From Blastomussa wellsi (Eukaryota; Cnidaria; Anthozoa; Scleractinia; Plerogyridae), in NCBI GenBank assembly GCA_947652115.1, contig OX393570.1:1048006-1112005 (forward strand): a stretch of DNA of 64,000 nucleotides, in the 5' to 3' direction. Below are positions 1 through 12,193 of the stretch, in pieces. The first letter of the stretch is position 1. The number at the start of each line of letters is the position of its first letter. The notes below the pieces were generated by a model. The model ran no database searches and was not told where the DNA came from. It saw only the letters and a program-made list of their open reading frames with translations. The translations under genes were made by a program, and so were the position numbers.

Positions 1-216
1 ACTTCCAGCTTTGCCACTGGCTGTTCATAAATCAAACTATTTTCACATTTGCCTTACAGTTTTGAGAGAAACGTGTAACCTGGAATCACTACCATGATCA
101 GCTCTTTGTGCTCAGAAAATGATAAATGCCTGAATATGTTTTGTGACTGTCAGACTAATGGTAGTTAGTATATTCTCAGCTCCGACTATTGCATTTCTAG
201 CTTTTTGATTGGCTAA

Positions 217-250
217 AAAACTCCGACTATGAGCCAATAGTCGGAGTTTT
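217..250. repeat. Short perfect hairpin, 14-bp stem
   Basis: AAAACTCCGACTAT and its reverse complement are separated by six bases. A further copy of the CTCCGACTATTG core lies just upstream near 179. It is probably a remnant of a small palindromic repeat. Confidence 0.6.
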
Positions 251-376
251 ACATCATATGGAAAATAGTGCGCCAAGTTTTTAACTTCAGCCCTCTATAA
301 TGGCCGACACTGGCAGGTTTCAGGAGCTGTTTCCCACAAAAATTCAAGAGATGTGGTTTGAGAATTTACTAAAACT

Positions 377-483
377 ATTATTCCATTCGCCCTTGTTGGA
401 TATGAAATGATTATAACCAACTCGCGCTACGCGCTCGTTGGTTATTTTATCACTTCATATCCAACGCGGGCTCATGGAATAAT
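377..483. repeat. Fold-back repeat of about 107 bp
   Basis: The arms begin ATTATTCCAT and end ATGGAATAAT. Inner matching segments are TTGGATATGAA/TTCATATCCAA and ATAACCAAC/GTTGGTTAT. The loop is CGCGCTACGCG-like. It looks like a tiny MITE. Confidence 0.65.
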
Positions 484-735
484 TGTTATATATTCTGGTC
501 ATGCATTAGGCAGCGAACAGACTCTCATTTGCTCTTAGTCCCTGAGAATGAATATCTAGCCAAAAATCACAATATCTTGAAATACAGAAATATCTGGAAT
601 GTCACAGAATCTGAAATGGGCTATAAGTTCCAAAAATTCAAAACCAAACGGTGATATTTGTGCAAGTTACAGTAACATTTTTCTTTATTTTACAGCTATG
701 ATTCCAGTATAATATTTTCTTTATTATGTGTAGTG

Positions 736-1668
736 CAGTAAAACCCCTTGTATAAGAACCTAGAATTAAGAACCTGTTAGGCTCAATTGTTCAATTTAGA
801 CCCCCTTTGCATAAGAACCTGTTTTGGCTACAATTTCAAAGCAGGTGATTATTTTATCAAATGGAGTCAAAGCTGAAAATTACATTCTGCCAGTGCAGCT
901 TTGAAGGGAACCTTGGCTCTCGAAACAAGTTGATGTTAAAGGACCCTAGTTAGCCACGCCATTTTCGATGTCTAAATTACAAATTTTACCCGACAAGGGA
1001 GATACATAATTTTATAATCATAAAGCAAGAAAAAGATTTCCTGTGCACTGCCATGTTGGATTTTATAACGTCAATGCCTTGTCCTATTGTTTCACACAAA
1101 AGAAACTCTAACAAAAAGGACAATGCAATGACGTCATAAAACCAACATGGCAGTGCACAGGAATTTTAAAAGTGATAATCGTTTCTGTTTTCTTATCATT
1201 ATGAAATGTAATATCTCCCTTCAGTGTCTGTCAAAATTTGTAATTTAGACACTATTTTAAACTACTTAACGTCAACCTGTTTCAAGAGCCGAGGTTGAGT
1301 GCATATTGATATATTATTATACTGTCATTTTGGAATTTTGGAGTTACAATTGTACCATAAATGAGTTTCTTTTTTCTTAAATAAAGGCAGTGGCAAACGA
1401 GGACACAATGTTGCAGACACACGTTTCCCTGTTTGCCCTGTTCGCCCACAAATTTTGTGTCCGAGACACAAATATTGTTTTCTGCAACAAATGTTGCTGC
1501 GTTTGCGTGGACAACAAATCATCATGAGCAACAACGTGTTCGCAACAATATGTACCTGTTTGCCACCGCCTTAAGAACCTATTTTAAGAATCTGTTTAGC
1601 CTAAGTTTCTATAAGAACCTGTAGGGTAACTTGGAAAACTCTAGATTCTTACACATGGGGTTTTACTG
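736..1668. mobile_element. Non-autonomous pogo/Tigger-like DNA transposon
   Basis: Terminal inverted repeats of about 28 bp: CAGTAAAACCCCTTGTATAA at the left, and a near reverse complement ending GGGGTTTTACTG at the right, followed by TA. CAGT ends with a TA target are typical of pogo/Tigger elements. Further ATAAGAACCTGT motifs repeat inside both ends. No transposase frame remains, and a separate fold-back (911-1294) sits within. Confidence 0.55.
911..1294. repeat. Long fold-back nested in the Tigger-like element
   Basis: Arms of about 150-190 bp pair along most of their length: CCTTGGCTCTCGAAACAAGTT with its imperfect complement at 1265-1294, GTCTAAATTACAAATTTT with 1232-1250, and CCTGTGCACTGCCATGTTGG with its partner near 1143-1161. 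Inside the left arm is TTAAAGGACCCTAG, which recurs in the element at 2476. Confidence 0.65.
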
Positions 1669-2066
1669 TATACTTATGGATAACAACTAATCACAACTTG
1701 CATTGAAGGGTATTTTTTCTTAAGTTTTACTCAAAAGAACACCCCTTATATGAACCTAATAAATATTTATTTGATAATCTGACGATAGATTAATACTATA
1801 AATACTAGAATTATATTCATTAACTTGCAATTATTATTTAGCACAAACTAATAACTATAAAAAATGTACTTTCTACAAACCCTCTTTAAAATATACTTTC
1901 AATAATGCTTTTACTATGATCTCTATAACAGGTTCCTGTCAGATTTATCGTGTAACACAAGAAGACAAAAATCAAATTGTAAATTCAGGCGCAAGAAAAT
2001 ACTAATTGAGCAAATATATTTGCAATTTGATAGGCATGCCTTCTCTTCATGCTATTCACCATTTTC

Positions 2067-2218
2067 GCATTTCCCATAATACACCTTGTTTGCCCCTTTA
2101 AATTTTGCATAACCTTTGTTTCCCAATTCTCCTGGGTATTACAGCTGTCCCAAGAGAAACTAAAGACAATGCTTATGCAAAATTTTGGGGGGCAAACAAG
2201 GTGTATTATGGGAAATGC
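2067..2218. repeat. Fold-back MITE
   Basis: An approximately 29-bp inverted repeat, GCATTTCCCATAATACACCT and onward, pairs with the right end (AGGTGTATTATGGGAAATGC). The interior also pairs partly (TTTGCATAA with TTATGCAAA). Confidence 0.7.
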
Positions 2219-2475
2219 AAACATAGCACATTAAGGTGTTTTTGCAAAGACAAACCAGTAGGATAATGACAAGCTAACAATGTTGTGTGTGTGTGTGTTA
2301 GGGAGGGGGAGGTTTGCAGTTTGCAACTTAATTAGCTACCTACATGTGGCTTTTTTTCTCTTCTGCAATACAGGTATTTTTAAAATTGTTTAACATTTTA
2401 TTACAAAAGGAATTCTTCAATATTTATACCCACCTTTTCCCAGTTAGCAAAGCTCAATTCCATTAATTCTAACCC

Positions 2476-3105
2476 TTAAAAGGGACCCTAGTCAGCCTCT
2501 GCCATTTTCGATGCCACCAAAATTATGGAAATTGTATGGGGAAGCGTTGCATGTATCTTCTTGCATTGCTGTAAGCTATGTTACTGGAAGTCTTTGAAAT
2601 ACCTTAAAGTGCACCTAACCCCAAAATATTTTTTCGTTAAAATAAACCTTTGCACCAGTTCGAAATGCATTGCACCTTTCGTTTCTCCTTTTTACTAAGT
2701 GCGGACTATTTATAGCATTAAAAAGTTACGTGGGTCCATTCCTGGGCTGACGTCACAAATTGATTTGCATGCATGTTTACAAAGACTTGATGCGATGCAA
2801 ATCAGTTTGTGATGTCAACCCAGGAATAGACCCACACCCCTTGTGACTCGGTCGTGAACCAACTGATGCTCGGTTTTTCGTAACTTTTAAATGCTATAAA
2901 AAGTCAGCATTTGGTAAAAAGGAGAAACGAAAGGTGTAACACGTTTCAAATTGGTGCAAAGGTTTATTGTAGCGAAAAAATATTTTGGGGTTAGGTGCAC
3001 TTTAAACACATTTCTCAGTTCATTTTGACGCATTCCACATAAAATATAATACATAATCTCTCGCATGTAAACAATAACAAAGGTGAGCTTACTAGGGCCC
3101 TTTAA
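2476..3105. mobile_element. TTAA-bounded element containing a second TTAA-bounded fold-back
   Basis: The outer ends are TTAAAAGGGACCCTAGTCAGC at the left and its near complement GCTTACTAGGGCCCTTTAA at the right. Inside, 2608-3001 is a second palindrome with TTAA on both sides and ends AGTGCACCTAACCCCAAAAT. Its arms of about 190 bp contain TTTGCACC and TCGTTTCTCCTTTTTAC. TTAA target duplication is the mark of piggyBac-type transposition. No coding capacity was found. Confidence 0.7.
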
Positions 3106-3400
3106 CCTAACCCCAAGTCAGATTTTACATCAAAAACCATTATGTAGAAAAATGCAAAATACAAAGGAGCTGTTTCATGAAAATGACTTTCAAATTGAGG
3201 GAACTTCAAACTTATAATTTTTTTCTAAGGTTGAAAAACACTGAAGCTAATAATGGGCTAAACAATACAGTACACATGGATAGTTACGACCAAGGAAAAC
3301 CAAAATGGATTACAAACTGGATAAAATATGCAAATTTTGTCGAGATGTTCCATCTTGTGTTGTTTTCTCGATAGGATTTTAGTTTTTAAATTATTTCACT

Positions 3401-3545
3401 GATACCCATTTATACACCTGGGCGGAGAGAGGCACTGTGAAAGTTAAGTTCTTGCCCAGTAACACAATGCATTGCCCCGCCAAGGCTCGAACCCGGACTG
3501 TTCGATCCTGAGTCCAGTGCACTAACCATTATGCCAGTGCACCCC
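3401..3545 (-). mobile_element. tRNA-derived SINE
   Basis: On the minus strand the head carries an A-box-like TGGTTAGTGCACTGG and a B-box GGTTCGAGCC with tRNA spacing. They are followed by CTTGGGCAAGA-like and CCAGGTGTATAAATGGGTA body motifs shared by other copies in the window. Confidence 0.75.
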
Positions 3546-3721
3546 CGAACATGCTTAATTATGACCACTGTTAACTATGAATTACCACTGCCTATAATCG
3601 CTCCCACTCTGTTCAGTCTCTTGTAAAATGCCAAACCAATCTAGAGCAATAAAAGGCAGCTGTATTCACAGGCTATATCTATTTTAAGCTAAGCTAAAAC
3701 TACTGGTAACTCATTGATTTG

Positions 3722-6700
3722 TCATTCCTTGAATGACAAATAACTAGCAGGAACCCATCCCTCTCTTGCAGTTCCTGTGTTCCGCCCAAACCACCAGCCA
3801 TCCTGTCCAACTCTCAGCAGTTCTAGAGTGTCACCTTCTTGGAAGGAGATCTCAGTGTTTTCCACAGCTTCATAACTAGCAATGGCATAGTATCTTGATC
3901 CTTTGCATGGGGGATCTTGACTGTTGTACTAAACAGTAGGCAAATAAAATTAAGAGGAAAAAACAATGGCAATTTAAGAACTTTTAAAAGTACACTCAAT
4001 TATAGACCTGTAATCATGTGTATTGCTCCAAATATTCGTACCCACCCTATGAAATGTCATATAGAATTCTAAGAGGGTGGAGGAGGGGGGGGGGGTCAAA
4101 ATCAAAAATTTTAAAGGAGCTATGTCACTGTTTTAGTCATTTTTGTGACAAACCAAAGTATCCTTACAATGAAGGAAATCTAAAAAAAAAATAGTTTGCC
4201 AAGAAAAAAACACTAAAAAGGTGATACAAAACCAAACAGGAACAACGATGGAGAAGACTCAGATGGATTACAAATTAATAGCAATAAATTTGAAAATATT
4301 GGCTACATTTTTGCACTTAAAGAAAGGGTGGAGCAAAACTGGACTTTCCATAGGGGGAAGGGGGGTTGGGGATGGTGGGCTCAAACTAAAACAAAACTTC
4401 CATGGGGGAAGCATTGGATATTTTCACAATGGATTTGGCCCTTTGCCTTTTTGCATGGGATTCTGCAATGCTAGGTAATTAATGGGTAAAGGAGCGCAGT
4501 GCTATAGGTAATTAATGGGTAACAGAGCGCAGGGTTAAGTACATAATCCTCACCACTGGCTGTGTTGCATACTGCATGTTGTATTCAGTCTGCACTGGTT
4601 CACTGGTAGGAGACTCATCGCTGCTATCAGAATCAAATTCTTCGGTGTCAAAGCCATCCTCATCATCATTGGAATCATTTCCCTCTAGTATGTTTGAGCA
4701 CCTGAACATTGTTAATGGAATGACCATTATTGTTATTCAATCAACCTGGCACTTGAATAAGACAGTTTAACTTGCATCTTTTTAAACTAGACTTGCAATA
4801 ATTTATGTAACTGGCTTCATTGATATTTTTTGAGAGAAAATGAAGATAGCAAGGATATTGGAATACTTTCTCTTTGTCTGAGTGTTCAATGTGAACATGA
4901 ACAAAATAATAATGAAAACAGAGTGCCTTTTACCCATCTCTGTAGACCCCCTCACAGAAAGCACCCTTAAGCACCCTCTTTAAAGGTGCCTACAAAGTGA
5001 AAACCATTGCTTGTGTAGTTAGAAAATTTACGTTTTGCCCTCAAAAATGGCATTTAAACCCACATGATATCATGGTATTTGAAACCACATGATATCGACA
5101 TATGACACCATTTTAGTGCTTAACATTTTAATCCTCTCCCTCATTTCTGAATTGCTGGACAAGCTTCCTTCAGAGTGCCTAAAACACTCATTGCTAACAA
5201 TAAAATCTGACAGTGTAAACAGATGTTTGGAACTCAAATGACATCAAACTTGACCAATTACAAAACTTTAGTAAGGGCTTGTAAAATCCTCAGTTTTAAC
5301 ACTAGATGTCCCAAACTTTGGAGTCGTGTATTTCAAAACCATTAAGGTATAAATTTTATAACTAAAACTGTTTTGGCATCATTGTATTTTCATCACCAAC
5401 TACAGTGTATGCACTAGTAAAATGGACTGATATTATAGGTCATTGTATATCTTTTGAATCTGATGTTGTTGGAAAAGTACCGGTAGTGCTGTATCTGCCT
5501 TGAACACCCTTGTTGAATGATTAAATTGGCATTACCTGTTGTTACCAGCTGCAACACTGGGTCCAATTGACAATGTAGACTGGCTTCTTGATCGCAGTGG
5601 TGTTTCTGAAGAAGATGTTGTTGATGACAAAGCTGAGGTTGACTTCCAACGATCTAAAACAGTACAAAGTGGCACTTTCATAATAAAAAAATATGTATTT
5701 TTAATCAAATAACGAATAATTTTCTTGCTAGCTATACTTGTCACCATAAAAAGCAGATGTTAAAAAATAAATCTGGCCTAAGGCACAAAATAAGCTACCT
5801 ACCATGAATACCAAATTGCTCTGAAAAGAACAGAAAAAGCAAAATTAATATTCACCAAAATGGATTAAAACAGTGAACCAGGATAATAACACGCCCTAAC
5901 AAAGGATATAGTAGAAGATTACTGCGAATAGATTACTGCATGAAACACAAAAAGGAAAGCAAGCTATTAAAGGACTCCAGTTTGGCATACTTTACAGTCC
6001 AAGAAACATAATTAAAACATTTGGTGCGCATAGTCTGGATAATCTTTTCTGGATTGGAAGAATGATAAGTGAAAAGCTTCATTACAAGTTTTAACAAACC
6101 TTTCAATTGGCTAAACTGAGAATGCAGAAGATTTGTTATTTCTTTTGCCCAACGTTTCTTCACTTCCAAAGATGCAGGCTGAAAAGTGAAATTATGGATC
6201 CGAAATAAAAAATGTTAGTGATCAATTAATGCACCCTCAACATCACTTTGAAGCAACCGTGAACATTCTGGGAAAGTAATAGATAAGATGTGGCTAAATA
6301 TAATTTAGGCGAAGTTAAAATCGAGACAATGCAAGCAGCGGTCTTCTTCATGGTGGCTCGTGTTGCTGCGGGTCGGCCTGGTAAGTCGCAGGGGTTTCGG
6401 TATTTACAGGGCTCAGGCTTCTGAGAATCATTGTGCATTCACTCTTTGAGGATTGCCTAGCTTACTGTGGGCTACCTAAACAAGAACTTGGGTACATGCA
6501 GATACAATAAAGCAAGCAACAATCTCTGAACACAATTATCAGGTAAAGAAGCAAATTGGCTCCAATGATGCAAAATAACTTTTCAACATTTCTTGGACTT
6601 GCACATGCATTACAGACCATAAATTAATTAATAGAAAGATGAACATTTGAATGGATATAATTCCAAATGTAAAGGTTATTCCACTTTAACTAAGACTAAT

Positions 6701-9700
6701 TATATATCTATGAATATGGAATTGTTAAAACTTGTTACCTACCTGCATGACAAACACTTCTGATCTTCCATTCAGCCAGAGTTCAAATTTTTCAGGTGCA
6801 TCCTGCACGGTTTCAGTGAATCCCACATCACAAGTCTAAAGATTTGTAAAGTAAAAAAGATGGCGTGGCTTTTTAAAAATTGCACAAAGTTCACCACAGT
6901 TATTAATAAATATATGCCAAATGTTAGCAAAACATATTTGACTTACAAAATAAATGTTAATTTATAAAAGATGATACTCAGCAAAAGTAAATCGCAGGAC
7001 AAACTACAAATAACTATAATAACCATGCCATGCAAGCAAACAACTGCATATAATTTTTATAATACATTTACAGCCATGTGTGACAAATAAAATAATTATT
7101 GTCAACAGAATAATATCAGATATAACAGTGTTAATCCAAAGAAACAACTTTATAAATTAAGTTATATCTGCATTTTTTATACTTGTGGAAAAAAGCCTGA
7201 TGGTGCTCAGGGCTGCAAATAATTTCTTTCCTATGAAAGGACACAGAAGTCCTCAATAATGCATTTTCAGTGCAAAACATTGATGATGATGATAACTTTA
7301 TTTAATGAGGGTTAAAACACTTTACAGTTAATGATAAACTAGTGGCCTGCCTTGCATTGCAAGGCGAAAAAAGTGTCCAGTCATTCTGTCCAATCTCAAT
7401 TGGGATTTTTGGCAAACTTTGGTTGGCCATTGTCCAATGCCCCACTGTTATTTGTAGCCCTGGGTGATGATTGGGCTGATGTCGACACTAAAATTCACCT
7501 TATGGCTGTCACATACAACATGCTTAAGGTACACGTTAGGTACTGTTAATATAGACAGTAACTTGACACCACAAAAACAGGCATGTTGAGAGAATAATTC
7601 AGGACAACTCATGTCTCAAGCATGTTACATGCACCAGCTGCCTGCAACAAGTACCTTAACATCCTTCTTGTACTGATACACGACAGGATCTCTACTGCTC
7701 TCTTGAACATCAATCTTTTTGCTGAAGACGATCATCTTTTCATACAAAAACACTTGTCGCTGCTTCCCTCCTTTAAGTGGTAACAAGCTTATACTGTGCA
7801 GGGTTTTGTTGGTTTCCCAAACCATAAAGGCATCTTGAAGAAGCAACTTTCCCTGTTCAGCAAGATTACCAGGAAAACCCTTAATACCACAAGAGTGCAT
7901 TACATCATTCACATGGCGTAAAACTGCTTCCATGGTTTCAAGTGCTTTCTGTGAAATAAAAAAACATGCAGTACAAGTTTAAGAGCTAAAAAGTTGCTGA
8001 TCAATGTTCAAATTTAATGTAAATTATGTCTGCTCTTGACCACCAAAGAAAGAGCTTCAGGCGATGAAACTTTATGGCCTACTTACCAGAAATGGAAGCT
8101 AACTTGAGGCTGAATTTCAGCTTTTTGCGCTGTTTTGAGGTAAGATATTACGGTTTATGCAAAAAGTGTCCAGAAATAGGGCAACATACTGTACGCATGC
8201 AGAATTGCACAGCTTTGAAATTTTCAATATTTTGTATGCTGCAAAAGAGCCAGGCATTTTGGGGTGGGTGCGCGCTAAAAACCTTCAGGCGTCAATGGGT
8301 TAATAAATTATTGAGAAAACTTCTGACAATTTTGGTGGCACTCAAATCTGTGAAAGCAAACCAAAACCAAGTAACTAATTCAGCACAATCTTATTACTTT
8401 CAACACTAAAAAGGTCAAGATTCTCTCATACAGACCTCCTGCTTGGTTAACAGAGAACTAATTACCGATACAAAAGGTTGATTCATAATGACTGTAATGT
8501 TGTCCAAAGTTACCTCTAGGTCATCATATGCAGTGCTGTTTCTTAGTGTTAGTTTCATCATCTCCCTCAGTAGCAGTTGGTATTTTGTGATTCTTTGCAC
8601 TGGTTTTAGTAGAAATGAACTTAAAGGTAATAAGTGACCCAGGTGCTCTTGGCACTCCTGAAAAAGATGTTTGAGTATGCAGTCAGCCATCTTGCCATGT
8701 TGGTCAGCAGTTCCTCACTCTTGCCAGGCTTAGGATCCTACAGTCCCAGATGTTATAGCATGGCATGCCATGACGTTATTTCAGTGACATTTAGCAAAGT
8801 TGTCGCCCTCCCAATTATTCCTTCCAATGATCTATTCAGTTTGATGAGTGTTTGGCATCTTTGTGGGGATTACCAGCCAGGGGAGCTGTATTCCATCAGG
8901 GGGACTGGCTGATCTCAGTGGAGACCCCCCCAACCAGGATTTCCTAGGCACCCAATGGATATATTTGACAGTTTTGCTACTATTGCACAAGAGAAGAGGA
9001 AGAGGTAATGGCAAGAAAAAACTAACGAGAAAGAAGTTGTAAAGTTTGCACTTGGCCAAGTCTGCAAGTCTGCAGTCTGCAGTTTTTGCACACCATAAAC
9101 ACATGCGGCCAAGAATGCAAACCACATGCTACCCAGACCTCATCCCTCATATTATATGGTATGATACCATAGGAGTACTGTTACATATGCTTCCCTCCCC
9201 TCCCCTCTCCACACACTGAATAGGATTACAGTCCATGACAGGTTACCCTCAGCATTTCTTGCACAAACAGTTTGGTGTCCATTTATACAACTGAGTGGAG
9301 AGAGGCACCACAAGAGTCAAGTGTCTTTGCCTGAGAACACGGCACAATTAATGACACAATGTCATGGCTCCCAAGCTCTGCAATTCTCAAATAACACACC
9401 TTCAAAATAGAAACCGGGATAAGCTCCGGCCTGATGAGCTACTAGGCCCGAATGCAGATGTTACCCTCAAAACAGAACACGCCAAATGGGATCCCACATA
9501 AAAAGGGATGGGAATGCTTATCACCTCGATTAGCACTGTAAATTACAGATTTTGGCTTTGTTGAGGGTGTTCAAAACAGAACACCAACATTTTTAGCTCT
9601 TGGTCTTATTAAACGTAAGATTATGTATAAAATTAAAAAAACCTCTTGCCAGTCTAAATTAACCAACTATGAAAAATGGAATCATTTAGGGGTGAGCAAA

Positions 9701-12155
9701 AGCATGGGCTATGCCAATAGAATTAAAATTTTCAGTCCAGCAGTGAAAATTCAACTGTACATGGCAATCAGTATTTTAAATGAATATTATAGTCTCTTAC
9801 CTTGAAGAAAGGTAGGTTAATGTAGTCCATTCTTAGTGCCTCGGAACTTGGTTTGTTCTTACAGTATGTTGCATACATTTCAAATTCTTTGCTCTTCATG
9901 ATGAAGGCTGCACCCACAAGAGATGGCTGATCTTTACATGCCTCCAGCTCAAGTAAAAAGTCACTGCTATGAAATTCATAAATTTGCTCGATATTTCCAA
10001 ATATTATGCTTTTCTTGCCACGTAAATCAGCTGGAATCTTGGTTCCAGCTCGTGCAAATTCATTAAGGTATCCATTGACAACACACTCCAAGTCGTGGAC
10101 GTAAATTTCCTCTGTCTCAATCAATTCTCTCATCACTTTTAACCGCTTCTTAGCAGCTTCTGGGCTGTCAGTGCCATCCGCAATATCTCTCTAAAAAATG
10201 AATTAAATAACTTAATGAGCGAATGAATGAATGAATGAATGAATGAATGAACAAATGAATGAATGAATGAGAAGGATGGAATAAGTGAGAAATAAGGAAT
10301 GGATGGGTGCATAGAATAAAATGGATTGACAGACTTACAAACAAACAGTGGGAGGAACAAGGCAAAGGAAGATTAAGAGACAAAAGTAAATAGAGAGGCA
10401 ATGGGCATTTCCCAGTCTTTGGGAAATCATTGATCAAAAACCTACCTAGTAAACAGTCAAACTTCAGGCTGATATCAAATTAACATGCATTTTGGAAAAA
10501 AAAGTTATCATAATCATTTGTTTGCTAATTTTAGACAAGGCCCACCTGAATGCTTTGTTCAGAAACTGTTAAACGCACACCTCCTTGCAGATGAAGAGTG
10601 TCTGTCAACACAATGGACACTGGTCGCTTCGGTGATTCAGGAGGGGTTGATTTCTTACGTTCCTTGCGGAACTGAACTGTAGAAAAAAGTGTCAGTTCAA
10701 TGTTCATTGTGTTTTTTAGCGTCTTTCAATTATTGGAACTAGGACAGGCACATGTAATGTTCAAATCAGTCTGCAAAATATTTGCTGGTGCTGAGGCAAA
10801 AATGCCTTTGAGAAGCTGCATACCCCCTACCCTTTATCCAAAACTGTAATAACCCACCCCTCCCCAATCCTAACCCTGATCACTATTTTGGGAGAATATC
10901 ACAAAATGATGTCTTTCGCACATTCCAAATCAGTTTTTTTAGTACCTCAGACTTTTGATTTCATTTCCCTCCATCAGAAATAATTATCTTAAGTTTCAAG
11001 ACCTGCAACATCCCCAGGTTTTAAATTTCATCCCCTTATTTTGGCAAATTAAATTTAAATTATACATTAAGTACCAACACCAACCTGGACTCTTGACAGC
11101 TGTACTTCCTCTACGCTTGGCATCTTTTTGATTGTCAGGACTAGAAGCAGGTATTGCTGGCACTGGCTGTACTGGGCGCTTCACAACGAGTTTCTTCAGG
11201 CTAACAAAAACAGAAAGGCACAATACACAATAAACAAAGGCAGACAAGAGACACACCTAGTCGATTACCAAATGCAAGTTGATGAAGGTAAGTAAAACAA
11301 TGAAGTAGCTTGAATTTGGAAAAGCTGAAATTTCAGTCATAGTTAGACCTTTGTTGGGGCAAGTGCTCACTGACACACCCTCCAAAGCTTACAGTGCCCA
11401 TGATAAAATAAAGTTCTTAATGTGTAATCAGACTGTGCAAGAAATAGTAAAAGCCTTCCAACCCATTACCTCACAGAACCACAAAAACAACAGAACTGCA
11501 TGTGCTGTAAGTAATAATGAACTTATTGTCCTTTGTCAAATAAGCGCAACTAAATGTCAGGAACAAATAAGCACCCTATTTCAATAAGCAACCCTGCTCT
11601 AATATTCACATACTAAGTAGATTAATTACAACTATGCATGGGCAGATTATTATTTGCAGCAAAATCACTGTTGGCCGGCAGGTGAGCATACCATCATTCA
11701 TAGGCAATTATTTATTTGAGAATGAAGTAAAATATAAATCAAATAATAATATTTATTGCCCAGGGTGCAAGTTACCTGGCTTCACGTTTGGCCATCATTT
11801 CATTAACCTCACTGATTCTCTTACTGCTCTCCTTAACCTTCGAGATCAGTGTTTTATTGCCAAGAGCGTTACTCATGGGTGCCATTTTCCGCACTTTTGC
11901 CATGTTTATTCCTTGTGAACTTTTCATAAAGTTATCGATTTCTTCCAGTGCTTTTTCTGCACCCTCTGATGACTGAAATCTATCTATGGGTTGTGATGCT
12001 AAAAGGTCTACACCCGTCTTGCACCATTTTTTGACCTAAAAATAGAAAAAGACAGAAGGCCATGTTGAGGGTAACTGTGTACAATGGTGCAACCAACTTT
12101 CATTAAATGTTGACAGCTCATTGCAAAGATCAATGCTCCTAATATGGATGCCTCT

Positions 12156-12193
<38 letters not shown>

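Larger units (their letters stand above)
1..3721. other. Gene-free flank, mostly repeats
   Basis: No supported coding frame. The segment holds small hairpins, a pogo/Tigger-like element (736-1668), fold-backs (377-483, 911-1294, 2067-2218), nested TTAA fold-backs (2476-3105) and a tRNA-derived SINE (3401-3545). The 3' UTR of the RhoGEF should extend into the right end. No AATAAA or ATTAAA on the minus strand was noticed between 2968 and 3721; the nearest is 2962-2967, inside a fold-back. Confidence 0.7.

Noticed and set aside
3401..3545. Possible tRNA gene
   Set aside because: The boxes are tRNA-like but the arms do not fold into a full cloverleaf, and a SINE body follows; other copies have the same body.
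8074..8409. 111-aa plus-strand open frame
   Set aside because: It lies in a RhoGEF intron, has no splice partner or family motif, and its sequence looks like a dispersed repeat.
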